57,262 nucleotides of DNA from the NCBI GenBank assembly GCA_002737705.1, contig NSIM01000011.1:1-57262 (forward strand). Reading direction: 5' to 3'. This document shows positions 16,315 through 24,843 of this stretch, in pieces (position 1 is the stretch's first letter; each line of letters opens with the position of its first letter). Origin of the DNA: Flavobacteriales bacterium. GTDB lineage: Bacteria; Bacteroidota; Bacteroidia; NS11-12g; UBA955. The notes below the pieces were generated by a model, which saw only the letters and a program-made list of their open reading frames with translations, was not told the origin of the DNA and did no database searches. Both the position numbers and the translations under genes were made by a program.

Positions 16315-18347
16315 CAGCCTGTATCGCATTCTGTATTGCAACTTATTCTTTCGCCCAGCAAAAACCAAATAAAGACAGTACTCAGTCGGTTATTGATAGC
16401 GTAGAAAAGGTCGAAATAAACGCTGAAAGGGGCGCCTACTTTAACAGCAAAGGGATTAGACTGGAAGAGATTATTACCGCATCGGAATTCAAAAAAGCGG
16501 CTTGCTGCACCCTTTCCGAAAGTTTTGAACTTAACAATACCGTCGAGATTTCAAATGCCGATGGTGTTTCTGGGATCAAGCAAATTGAAATGTTGGGCTT
16601 GGCCGGGAAATATGTGCTCATGAGTCGGGAAAATATCCCTTCCATAAATGGATTGGCTACATTAAATGGCCTTTCCAATATACCAGGCCCTATGGTTTCG
16701 GGAGTGCATATTGCTAAGGGTGCAGGTTCAGTTAGCTTGGGATCCGAGGCCCTCACGGGAGCCATAAATTACAATTTAAAAGCCGATGTAAACGATCCGA
16801 AAATATTTCTTAATATTTACGCGAACCATCAAGCACGTTCAGAATTTAACCTAATTCACAAACACTTAATTTCCAAGAAAGCCTTGAACCATATTTACCT
16901 TCACTCTGGTGGACAATACCGTAGCAGTGATATGGGTGGTGATGGTTTGGCCGACATGCCAATTTCACAAAAATTTTTTATTGGAGATCACCTGCAAATA
17001 CAGGGCAAAAAAAGTGAAAAGCAATTGGGATTCATGGGCTATACCGATCGAAAAAAGGGAGGTACCCTTGTGCCTGGCAAATTGACTGAATTGTCTACTG
17101 ATCCAAAAGCATTTCAATTCGACCTAAATGAAAACCATGTTGAAGTATATGGAAAGTTGGGTGTGTTTTTATCGGAAGACCAAAATCGAAGTATTGGCAA
17201 TATTTTTCAAGTATCATCCCATTCGCTTGACGGGGTATTGAATTCATTGAAAAACAGACAATACAAGGGCCAAGAAGACCGCTTTTTCTACAGTTCATTA
17301 TACCAAACACCCTCCAAAAATGGGCAGTATACAAAGTCGGGTATTTCCTATTCTGGCATCCATTTAACAGAATCACTTACAGACAATATGGGCCTTGATT
17401 GGCAAATGGATGGATGGCAACATAATATAGGTGCTTTTACAGAATATACAATCGAAAAGCCTATACTATCCTCTGTAATTGGACTTCGATATGACTATAA
17501 CACCACTTTTGGATTCTATGCTACACCACGAGTCCTTCTTAAATGGGCGATCAGCAAAACCCAGAGGCTTAATTTTCAGGGAGGATTGGCAAGAAGGACT
17601 GCTTATTTTGTGTCCGAAAATTTGCCTTCCTTGATCAATGGACGTCGCTTCAGTTCAAACAACATTGCCAATAATCAGTGGATGCCACAAGAAAAAGCTT
17701 GGAATTATGGACTGAGTTACAAAAAAGACCTGTCGATTGCGGGGTATCCTGCTACAATTGTTTTTGATGTTTTCGAAACACAGTTTTTAAGCCAGGTTGT
17801 TGCCGATAGAGATGAATCACCCACACGGGTATTAATTCACTCAGTAAGTGGCGATCAGGCTGGCAGAACACGCAATGCCCAAATTGAAATAAGTGGTTAT
17901 TTCTCCCGACGATTTACATTCAAGTTTGGCTACAGATGGATTGATAGTCGCTTATGGCTAGACAGCCACTTTATGCAGCAAGCACTTCAATCGGTTCATC
18001 GTGGATTGCTTGTTTTACAATATAAAACCCGAAACCGTTGGTATTTTGATGGCGTTTGTCAGACCAATAGTCCAAAAAGATTGCCTTTTTATTCCACCTT
18101 TAGCCATGGAGGTCATTATAAGGGGTATAGTCCTTGGTATACAATTGTCAACCTTCAAATTCGGAAAGACTTTGGCAAACAATTCGAAGCCTATATTGGG
18201 GGCGAGAATTTGGGAAATGTAACACAACACAACCCGGTGGTCAATTGGGAAAATCCTGAGAGCAATAGCTTTGATGGTGGGTATGCTTGGGGGCCTACCA
18301 ATGGTTTTACCCTGTATCTGGGCATTCGTTTAACCGTAAACAAATAA
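16290..18347 (+). CDS. TonB-dependent outer membrane receptor, metal-linked
   Basis: The 685-residue protein has a signal peptide ending near residue 22 (SFAQQ). The plug domain includes KAACCTLSESFELNNTVEI near residue 69-87 with a Cys pair, then KQIEMLGLAGKYVLMSRENI and GPMVSGVHIAKGAGSVSLGS. A 22-strand barrel should follow, ending in LGIRLTVNK. It lacks the N-terminal carboxypeptidase-like domain and SusD partner of glycan receptors. The start overlaps the HMA gene by 25 bases. Import of a metal complex is inferred from the partner gene and the cysteines. Confidence 0.85.
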   Translation: MGAAKTPITACIAFCIATYSFAQQKPNKDSTQSVIDSVEKVEINAERGAYFNSKGIRLEEIITASEFKKAACCTLSESFELNNTVEISNADGVSGIKQIEMLGLAGKYVLMSRENIPSINGLATLNGLSNIPGPMVSGVHIAKGAGSVSLGSEALTGAINYNLKADVNDPKIFLNIYANHQARSEFNLIHKHLISKKALNHIYLHSGGQYRSSDMGGDGLADMPISQKFFIGDHLQIQGKKSEKQLGFMGYTDRKKGGTLVPGKLTELSTDPKAFQFDLNENHVEVYGKLGVFLSEDQNRSIGNIFQVSSHSLDGVLNSLKNRQYKGQEDRFFYSSLYQTPSKNGQYTKSGISYSGIHLTESLTDNMGLDWQMDGWQHNIGAFTEYTIEKPILSSVIGLRYDYNTTFGFYATPRVLLKWAISKTQRLNFQGGLARRTAYFVSENLPSLINGRRFSSNNIANNQWMPQEKAWNYGLSYKKDLSIAGYPATIVFDVFETQFLSQVVADRDESPTRVLIHSVSGDQAGRTRNAQIEISGYFSRRFTFKFGYRWIDSRLWLDSHFMQQALQSVHRGLLVLQYKTRNRWYFDGVCQTNSPKRLPFYSTFSHGGHYKGYSPWYTIVNLQIRKDFGKQFEAYIGGENLGNVTQHNPVVNWENPESNSFDGGYAWGPTNGFTLYLGIRLTVNK

Positions 18348-18353
18348 AATCTA

Positions 18354-19187
18354 TTATTGCTTTTTCGAATCGGGTATATGTTTAGAAATATACGATGACA
18401 AGGCATTGTAAATACCCAGCAAATCGGCTTTGGAGCCCAACAAGACATTGTGCTTAGCCATTGTGTCGCTATCCCCACGCCTCGCTGGACCTGTGAGAGA
18501 ATCCCAAGGATTTTTATCGGTTAAATGGAGGGCTGTTTTTTCCAAAATAGGAACCACCCACTGTTGATCCATTTGGGCATCTATTAACAAATTACGGGAA
18601 ATTATCGCCATGGTTTGGGTAAAGTTATTTGCAAAAACCCCTACCAAATGTAGGTATTCACGATTTGCACTATTCATTACTTGGATAGATTTTACCCCCA
18701 ATATTTGGGCGATCCACTCCAATTTCTGCAATACTTTCTCATCTTCAGATTCAATAAATACAGGGATTGTAGACCAATCAACAGGGGTTTTTCCAGAAAA
18801 TGTTTGAAAAGGATAAAAAACCCCAGATGCGCCCTTGTTCAATTGTACAATTGGCGTGGCACCGCTGCAATGAATAAAACACACACCATCACTCTGATGA
18901 GACTCAATCGCATTCACAATCAATCGATCGGGCAAGGTAACAAACACGGTATCTTCAGGCAACAGATAGGCACCGAGTTCTGCGCTGGTTAATCTGTCAA
19001 CCATGATGTTGGGCGAAATAATAGGCAAATCACTGCGAAACACAGTATTGGCATTGCTTTTTTCTTCATCCAAGACTTTCTCAGAAGAGCGAATCAGGGC
19101 AGATACAGGAATGTTTGCCTTGTCAAGGGCTTGAAAAATAGAAGAACCAAGTTTTCCATAGCCCCAAATAAGGATCCTGCCTGTCAT
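18354..19187 (-). CDS. DUF2520 Rossmann-fold protein (F420/NADP oxidoreductase-like)
   Basis: The 277-residue protein starts with the nucleotide-binding motif ILIWGYGKLGSSIFQ. The middle reads FYPFQTFSGKTPVDW near residue 142, and the C-terminal DUF2520 domain includes VGVFANNFTQTMAI and SLTGPARRGDSDTMAKH near residue 235-250. The architecture resembles ketopantoate or pyrroline-5-carboxylate reductases, but the reaction is unknown. The start overlaps ccmF by four bases, making it the last gene of the PRODH-ccm operon. A pyrroline-carboxylate-related role would fit proline dehydrogenase at the operon head, but that is speculation. Confidence 0.85.
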   Translation of the reverse strand: MTGRILIWGYGKLGSSIFQALDKANIPVSALIRSSEKVLDEEKSNANTVFRSDLPIISPNIMVDRLTSAELGAYLLPEDTVFVTLPDRLIVNAIESHQSDGVCFIHCSGATPIVQLNKGASGVFYPFQTFSGKTPVDWSTIPVFIESEDEKVLQKLEWIAQILGVKSIQVMNSANREYLHLVGVFANNFTQTMAIISRNLLIDAQMDQQWVVPILEKTALHLTDKNPWDSLTGPARRGDSDTMAKHNVLLGSKADLLGIYNALSSYISKHIPDSKKQ

Positions 19188-21829
19188 GGTATAAATTGTT
19201 TTTGCTTACGTATTCGGTTCACTATCGCCAAAATAAAACCAAAAACCATAATGATGGTGCCAGCCCATACCAAATTAATCCAAGGGAATTCAATCACTTG
19301 TATAACAATATAATCCCAAACGGGTGTTTTTTCACCACTTTGAATCACAAAACGTATATTGTTTGTGTTTGGGGTTGAATCTGTGATTTGAATATTGAGT
19401 ATGGAAATCATAATACCAAATCGGTTGTCTTCTGCAGGGATACTATTGAAAGAGCCCGTTTTTTCATTGATTAAAAATGCGGGGCGCAACCAAACGGAAT
19501 CTTGTAAACGCTTCGCCTTTACCGTCAATACAATCGATAGGCCGTCGCCATTGACAGATCGGATTATACTATCAATACGCATCACTACTTTTCCTGTTTG
19601 CGTAATGAATGGCTTGTAAAAACCCATCGTGTCGAGCCGAAAATTGCTAAATGGCTCCTTGCGATCCATTCCACTTTCATAGCCAACATGGGTAAAAATA
19701 TCTTTGTGGAGGAAATGCCTCGTTGAGGGTTCTGCCAACAACCCCATTTTGGGATTGTTTTGTGTTTTTGGCATCAAAACAAAACTGTCAAGAATTTTTC
19801 CGGATTCGTCTCTATTTACAAATAAAACCTTAAAGTATTTGTCAATACTATCATTTTTAACACCTTGTATATTATCAATATAAGTTGCTGTATATCCTTT
19901 TAATTGCTGGGGCTTTCCTTTGTATAGCAATTGATTTTCTCGGTTAAATTTAATGCCTTTCTTGTCTTGATTTCCCTTTGAGTCAACTTCTGGTGCAAGA
20001 TCAATCCCCTCTCTACTGGCAGAGAGAATATTTTTATTAACCGATGAGACCAATACCCCTATCAACAAAACTCCAAATCCTATATGTGTTATATTTCCAC
20101 CCCAACGGATCCATTCAAATTTCTTTTTCTTAAATCCATAGAGTAAATTGGAAAGTACAAGTGTAACGCCAAGAAATAAAAATAGGATAAATTTGGCACC
20201 CACAATGGCAAAACCATACCCCAGCAAAAAAGTAATGCCAATACTCGCCAACAAAATAAAAAACAAGGGTTTTTTGATTGTCGAAAACGCTGTTTCTCGA
20301 AATTTGAACCAATATCCCAAAGACATTAATAACATGATGGGCATTGCCAACCACAATTGAACACGGTTATAGTCTGCGGCAGTAGGAACCGCTGTTTTGT
20401 ATCCAAACAATTTATTGAATACAGGAATTGAGGTTCCCGCAAATACCTGAACCAAAGACAATATCAAAAACATAGACCCCAAAAACATCCAAAACTCTCG
20501 GGAATGAATCAATTCATCTCCCAAATCGGCTTTGGTTCGTTGGAATAACAAATACAGATAAAATACCAACCACCCCAAAAACAATATTGTTCCCAATCCT
20601 TTTAACCACTGGTAAAATAGTTCCAATTTTTCGGGTGTTTCTATGCCATAGGCAAGGGCCATTGGGATGAAAAAAAATCCAGCAATGCTATACAATGCCC
20701 ATTTTCGTTGTTTGCCTTGCAAAATAACCACCAAGGCCAATGCCAAGAAAGCCAACAGAAATATGAGCAATTGCCCAGAAAGTCCTAGGTCTGTAAAGGA
20801 ATGAACGCTAGAATCCCCCAATATGCCACTGCGGGTTAGAAAAGTGGCGTACAATACCAACCAAAAGGCAAGTTGAACGAGTAAATGCGAGGTAAATACA
20901 TGGCGACCGGTAGACTTGGTGATAATCAACATATGGGCAGCGCTTGCCATGATCAACCAAGGCATAAGCGAGGCATTTTCGACAGGATCCCAAGCCCAAT
21001 AACCCCCAAAGGACAAGCTCTCATAAGCCCAAAACCCTCCCATAATTACACCCAACCCCAAAATGCCGACGCAAACCAAGCTCCAGATGAGTGCAAAGGG
21101 TATCCATCCGCGGTCGTTTTTACGCCACAATGAAGCCAAACTGTATGCAAAGGGGACAATGGCGGTTGCAAATCCCAGAAATAATGTGGGTGGATGAATA
21201 ACCATCCAATAATTTTGCAATAATTGGTTGAGACCATTGCCGTCCTTGAACAATTGGAGGTAATTTTCGACACCCATTTGGCCCAAAATGGGAATCTCTA
21301 AAAAATCGGGCCTTTGCTCACGCAATAAATCAAAAGGGCTGCTTCCCAAGCTAAATTCACCCCAATGAAAACCCATTAACATTGAGCTTAGCGCAATTTG
21401 GGCAAAGGCAATAACGACCATTACAGGGCTTTCCCAATTTTTGGCAACCCGTTGTAAAACCAAGCCTATTAGACCATTCCAAAAAAGCCAAAGAAGGAAA
21501 CTTCCTTCCTGTCCCTCCCAAAAACACGATATCATATAATAAACAGGGAGCGCGTTACTCGAATGGCGCCAGGCGTAATAATATTCATAGCGGTGATAAA
21601 AAATTGCTATAAACAAAACAACGAACATGGCAATCACACTAAAAACATGCAATTGAAACAATCTCTTGGCAAAGACCAAATCGCGAGACAATGCCGTTTT
21701 TTCATGCCAAAAATAAAATACAGCCGACATGATTGCCGCAAGGAAGGCAATCACAGCCATAGAATGACCAATATTGCCAAGCCAAAGCCATTCGCCATTG
21801 AAATAGGTAATTGGGCTTTCGGTTTTCAT
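19184..21829 (-). CDS. ccmF: Cytochrome c maturation protein CcmF (heme lyase subunit)
   Basis: CcmF transfers heme from CcmE to apocytochrome c at the outer face of the inner membrane. The 881-residue protein has about 15 membrane segments. The tryptophan-rich heme motif FGGYWAWDPVENASLMPW lies near residue 275-292, followed by HVFTSHLLVQLAF and FLTRSGILGDSSVHSFTD near 330-350. A long periplasmic domain fills residues ~600-830 before the last membrane helix. It overlaps its neighbours by four bases on each side. Confidence 0.94.
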   Translation of the reverse strand: MKTESPITYFNGEWLWLGNIGHSMAVIAFLAAIMSAVFYFWHEKTALSRDLVFAKRLFQLHVFSVIAMFVVLFIAIFYHRYEYYYAWRHSSNALPVYYMISCFWEGQEGSFLLWLFWNGLIGLVLQRVAKNWESPVMVVIAFAQIALSSMLMGFHWGEFSLGSSPFDLLREQRPDFLEIPILGQMGVENYLQLFKDGNGLNQLLQNYWMVIHPPTLFLGFATAIVPFAYSLASLWRKNDRGWIPFALIWSLVCVGILGLGVIMGGFWAYESLSFGGYWAWDPVENASLMPWLIMASAAHMLIITKSTGRHVFTSHLLVQLAFWLVLYATFLTRSGILGDSSVHSFTDLGLSGQLLIFLLAFLALALVVILQGKQRKWALYSIAGFFFIPMALAYGIETPEKLELFYQWLKGLGTILFLGWLVFYLYLLFQRTKADLGDELIHSREFWMFLGSMFLILSLVQVFAGTSIPVFNKLFGYKTAVPTAADYNRVQLWLAMPIMLLMSLGYWFKFRETAFSTIKKPLFFILLASIGITFLLGYGFAIVGAKFILFLFLGVTLVLSNLLYGFKKKKFEWIRWGGNITHIGFGVLLIGVLVSSVNKNILSASREGIDLAPEVDSKGNQDKKGIKFNRENQLLYKGKPQQLKGYTATYIDNIQGVKNDSIDKYFKVLFVNRDESGKILDSFVLMPKTQNNPKMGLLAEPSTRHFLHKDIFTHVGYESGMDRKEPFSNFRLDTMGFYKPFITQTGKVVMRIDSIIRSVNGDGLSIVLTVKAKRLQDSVWLRPAFLINEKTGSFNSIPAEDNRFGIMISILNIQITDSTPNTNNIRFVIQSGEKTPVWDYIVIQVIEFPWINLVWAGTIIMVFGFILAIVNRIRKQKQFIP

Positions 21830-22230
21830 TGCCTAACAATTTTTGGTGGAGATTCTACATATTTTGAAGGGCATTTGGAGAGTATTTCATTTGCCAAAAA
21901 ATGATCTTTTTCGTAATATCCAATCAAAACCATCTTTTCGAGTTGTTCGAATTGTGTGGGCTTGGGCTTCGTGAAGACGACCGCACACTCATTGTTAAGT
22001 GAATCAAAGGCGTTAAATTCTAATCGATTGGCATTTACCTGGGCATCATATATGACTGGCTTGGCTTTGTTGAGTTTGCAGACAACGTGTACATCTTTTC
22101 CAGGATTTTCTTGGGCCATTCGTTTTGCATCAGGAAAAACAACGTACTGGGTTGTATTTCCATACAAGCTAACAACCAAAGCAATACCAATACCAGCGAT
22201 ACAGAGCAAAATAATATGAAAGGGTTTCAT
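21826..22230 (-). CDS. ccmE: Cytochrome c maturation heme chaperone CcmE, CxxxY type
   Basis: CcmE is a membrane-anchored periplasmic chaperone that carries heme covalently to CcmF. The 134-residue product has a signal anchor at residues 4-23, a beta-barrel with VHVVCKLNKAKPVIYD near 47-62, and the heme-binding end EILSKCPSKY. The canonical HxxxY is replaced by Cys120-x3-Tyr124, a variant described in Desulfovibrio and other lineages. ATG 22230 is chosen; the frame stays open to 22317, but that part overlaps ccmD and is not conserved in character. The start overlaps the ccmD stop by ATGA. Confidence 0.9.
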   Translation of the reverse strand: MKPFHIILLCIAGIGIALVVSLYGNTTQYVVFPDAKRMAQENPGKDVHVVCKLNKAKPVIYDAQVNANRLEFNAFDSLNNECAVVFTKPKPTQFEQLEKMVLIGYYEKDHFLANEILSKCPSKYVESPPKIVRQ

Positions 22231-22391
22231 GATTGGGGTTTTTCTAATCGTGCGATTTTTCTTTCCAAGCGAAGCAGGTAAAGCAAAATACCAATAAAAA
22301 TTACAAGCAACACACAATACACTACATTGAAGTTATTGTGTTGACTAAGCGCTTCAGCAGTCTGAGAATCTAATGTGTCTATTGAGTTCAT
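22227..22391 (-). CDS. ccmD: Small CcmD-like protein
   Basis: A 54-residue ORF on the minus strand, from ATG at 22391 to TGA at 22227, fills the gap between ccmC and ccmE. It has one hydrophobic helix at about residues 23-40 (VVYCVLLVIFIGILLYLL) followed by a basic, helical tail LRLERKIARLEK, the usual CcmD layout. CcmD helps release heme-loaded CcmE from CcmC. It overlaps ccmE by four bases and follows the ccmC stop by eleven. Position and topology support the call; sequence alone would not. Confidence 0.82.
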   Translation of the reverse strand: MNSIDTLDSQTAEALSQHNNFNVVYCVLLVIFIGILLYLLRLERKIARLEKPQS

Positions 22392-22402
22392 TCGTTTGGT
22401 TA

Positions 22403-23554
22403 TTATTCTTTTTCTAAGAGTTTAGTGATTCGTAAATGCAAATTTGAGATCCAATAAAAAAGAAAAATCCATCCCAATATTGCCGGGTAAAAAAATAAGC
22501 GCATGGTTGAATCCAAGTCGTATTTGGAGAATCCTACAGTTCCGCCAGCACCTGGATGCAAAGAATTGGGCGATAATTTTGGCATAATTAGGATTAAAGC
22601 AATAAATATGGGGAAAATAAAAATCGAATACACCGATGTAATGCGCGCACGTTGGTATGGATCGCTAAGGGTAGATCTCAAAAGCAAATATGCAAAATAC
22701 ATCATCATTCCGATTGCCACTCCATTGAGTTTTGGGTCTTCACGAGGCCACCAGGAATGCCAGGTTACCCTGGCCCAAATCGCACCCGTAACACATCCCA
22801 ATATTCCCGCCAACAGAGCCACTTTAATCAATGAATCAGCCATTGCATCATCTTCTAAGCGTTGAAAACGCAAATAGTTTACGGCATAAAAAACCGAAAT
22901 TGACAACAACGCAATCATGGCAAACCACATTGGAACATGGTAAAACAAGTTTCGTACACTTTCATTGAGAACTGTCCTGTTGGGGAAACGCATTTCGAAC
23001 CGAGGAATATTATTGTTAAACGAGGAATTCATTGATATTAAGCCATTCTCGGGTCCAATGGTATCTGAATTGCCCCGATAAATAAACACTGCTTCGGGCA
23101 ATCCCAAATATTTCCCATTGCTCAATTGAATAAAAACAGAATACATCTCGTTGGGAATGGGATTGTCTCCCATACGAAAATTACATGTCCCTTTGACATA
23201 CATTGAAGTTACAGAATATTTAACCCCATTGGCAACCCAAGCCAGCATTGTGTTCAAGCTGTCTTTGGCGGTACTGATAACAGATGCTGAATCTTGGTAG
23301 TGTTTGACCAACAATGTGCCCGCTTTTTCGGAAACAAAAAATAGCGATTTGGGATAAGGTGCCGAAATTTGTGTGGGGTCTGTCCACTGTGAATTGGAGA
23401 CCTTAACTTCTACTTCGACAGTTTTTCCAGTTTCGATACGAATCGGAGAAATTCCAACAATACCAGGTCGTAATGGCAATACCAATCCACCCAATAGAAC
23501 ATATAAAAGCAATATTGCCGCCGCCCATTTATACCAATCCTTCTTCAAATTCAT
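22403..23554 (-). CDS. ccmC: Heme transporter/handling protein CcmC with periplasmic insertion
   Basis: CcmC attaches heme to CcmE. The 383-residue protein is longer than the ~240 of E. coli because about 180 residues of soluble, likely periplasmic sequence follow the first membrane helix (residues ~8-28). Five more helices follow from residue ~205. The heme motif reads WARVTWHSWWPREDPKLNG near residue 262-280; one extra residue separates WW from Asp compared with the WGxxWxWD form, which I believe is usual in Bacteroidetes. The start overlaps the proline dehydrogenase stop by four bases. No ccmA or ccmB accompanies it. Confidence 0.88.
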   Translation of the reverse strand: MNLKKDWYKWAAAILLLYVLLGGLVLPLRPGIVGISPIRIETGKTVEVEVKVSNSQWTDPTQISAPYPKSLFFVSEKAGTLLVKHYQDSASVISTAKDSLNTMLAWVANGVKYSVTSMYVKGTCNFRMGDNPIPNEMYSVFIQLSNGKYLGLPEAVFIYRGNSDTIGPENGLISMNSSFNNNIPRFEMRFPNRTVLNESVRNLFYHVPMWFAMIALLSISVFYAVNYLRFQRLEDDAMADSLIKVALLAGILGCVTGAIWARVTWHSWWPREDPKLNGVAIGMMMYFAYLLLRSTLSDPYQRARITSVYSIFIFPIFIALILIMPKLSPNSLHPGAGGTVGFSKYDLDSTMRLFFYPAILGWIFLFYWISNLHLRITKLLEKE

Positions 23555-24783
23555 CCCTTTCTTCTCGTTAATTCTTGTTCAATTAATTGAAGCTCTCGTC
23601 CCATTTGACCAGACATACCGCTATTTTCTAGGGCACGACGGGTAAGGTAAGGTATAACGCCAGAAACAGGCCCATAGGGTACATATTTGCCAACACGATA
23701 GCCGATGTTCGAAAGATTGAAACTAATATGGTCGCTCATCCCTAATAATTGCGAAAAATACACACGTTCATCACCCGGCAACATGTTTTTTTTCTCCATT
23801 AACCGCACTCCCAAAAGATTACTTTCATCGTTGTGGGTTCCAATGCAGATACTCACGCGGTTTAAGTGCTCCATACAAAGCGAAACCGCTGCGTTATAAT
23901 CTCGATCAGTGGCTTCTTTGTTCTTGTGGATTGGGCTTTCATAGGCCATTGAAATTGAGCGCTCACGTTCTTTCTCCATATAGGCTCCCCGAACCAACTT
24001 GACCCCTAAAAAATGTCGAGTTGACAGAATTTGCTGCCGAAGGTATTCTAAACGATCGTGGCGATAGAGTTGAACGGTATTGTATACAATAGCCTTAGAC
24101 TGGTTGTATTGGGCCATTGCATTTTCGGCAAGCAAATCAATGGCTGTTTGTATATATGATTCTTCGGCATCCACAAACAAACGTACATCCTTTGAATGCG
24201 CCGTTGAACATATGAGATTGAATCTTGCTGAACCCAATGCCCAATTCTCTCGGTGAGTATCTAAAACCTGAGGGTCACAATCGTCATTTGTTTCGAGATA
24301 CAAAATGCTTTTCTGTAACAAATCAATGTTGGTAATAGACCCCCCAACAATAACCCGACTCATAAAAACCAATGTTTCAAAGGGCATAATACCGGTAAGT
24401 TTGAATACACAAAAAGGAATATTTGAATTGCCAGATGCCAAATCTATGGTTCGAATAATTTCTTCGGATGTTGCGATAAAATTTGTTTCATCTTCCTCTC
24501 CTTCAACAGAATAATCAAGAATTGTCCCCAAGCGGCTTTGGGCAAGGAAATGGATTGTTGCATTGCATTCCTCAATTGTTTCACCACCGCAAAATTGTTT
24601 GAATATTGTTTGTTTGATCAAGGATTTTAGACCCAAGGCAATGACTATTTTTGCGAGTAAAGGACCATGTTTTAACAATCCAGAATACCTAAAAGATTTG
24701 AACAGCAATCTTGCCTTTGATAAGTCTCTTTTGCTTTTATGGGCAAATGCAATAGCGGTATTGTTAAAGGATATGTCAGACAT
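23551..24783 (-). CDS. Proline dehydrogenase
   Basis: This FAD enzyme oxidises proline to pyrroline-5-carboxylate and passes electrons to quinone at the membrane. The 410-residue product shows VKLVRGAYMEKERE near residue 268, GTHNDES near 320, and the C-terminal signature VGKYVPYGPVSGVIPYLTRRALEN near 370-393. It is the stand-alone bacterial type with no fused dehydrogenase. ATG 24783 is used; an upstream ATG at 24798 falls inside the probable -7 element. It is the first gene of the operon that continues into ccmC, ccmD, ccmE and ccmF. Confidence 0.93.
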   Translation of the reverse strand: MSDISFNNTAIAFAHKSKRDLSKARLLFKSFRYSGLLKHGPLLAKIVIALGLKSLIKQTIFKQFCGGETIEECNATIHFLAQSRLGTILDYSVEGEEDETNFIATSEEIIRTIDLASGNSNIPFCVFKLTGIMPFETLVFMSRVIVGGSITNIDLLQKSILYLETNDDCDPQVLDTHRENWALGSARFNLICSTAHSKDVRLFVDAEESYIQTAIDLLAENAMAQYNQSKAIVYNTVQLYRHDRLEYLRQQILSTRHFLGVKLVRGAYMEKERERSISMAYESPIHKNKEATDRDYNAAVSLCMEHLNRVSICIGTHNDESNLLGVRLMEKKNMLPGDERVYFSQLLGMSDHISFNLSNIGYRVGKYVPYGPVSGVIPYLTRRALENSGMSGQMGRELQLIEQELTRRKG

Positions 24784-24795
24784 TAAAAATGTACA

Positions 24796-24803
24796 CAAAA
24801 ATA
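24796..24803 (-). promoter_or_regulatory. -7 element (TATTTTTG) for the PRODH-ccm operon
   Basis: An exact TAnnTTTG match lies twelve bases upstream of ATG 24783. No TTG lies at the -33 spacing. It would drive the PRODH-ccmCDEF-DUF2520 run and argues against the upstream start at 24798. Confidence 0.4.
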
Positions 24804-24843
24804 ACGAATTTGGGTGGGGATTTTTTTGAATAAATACAATTAA

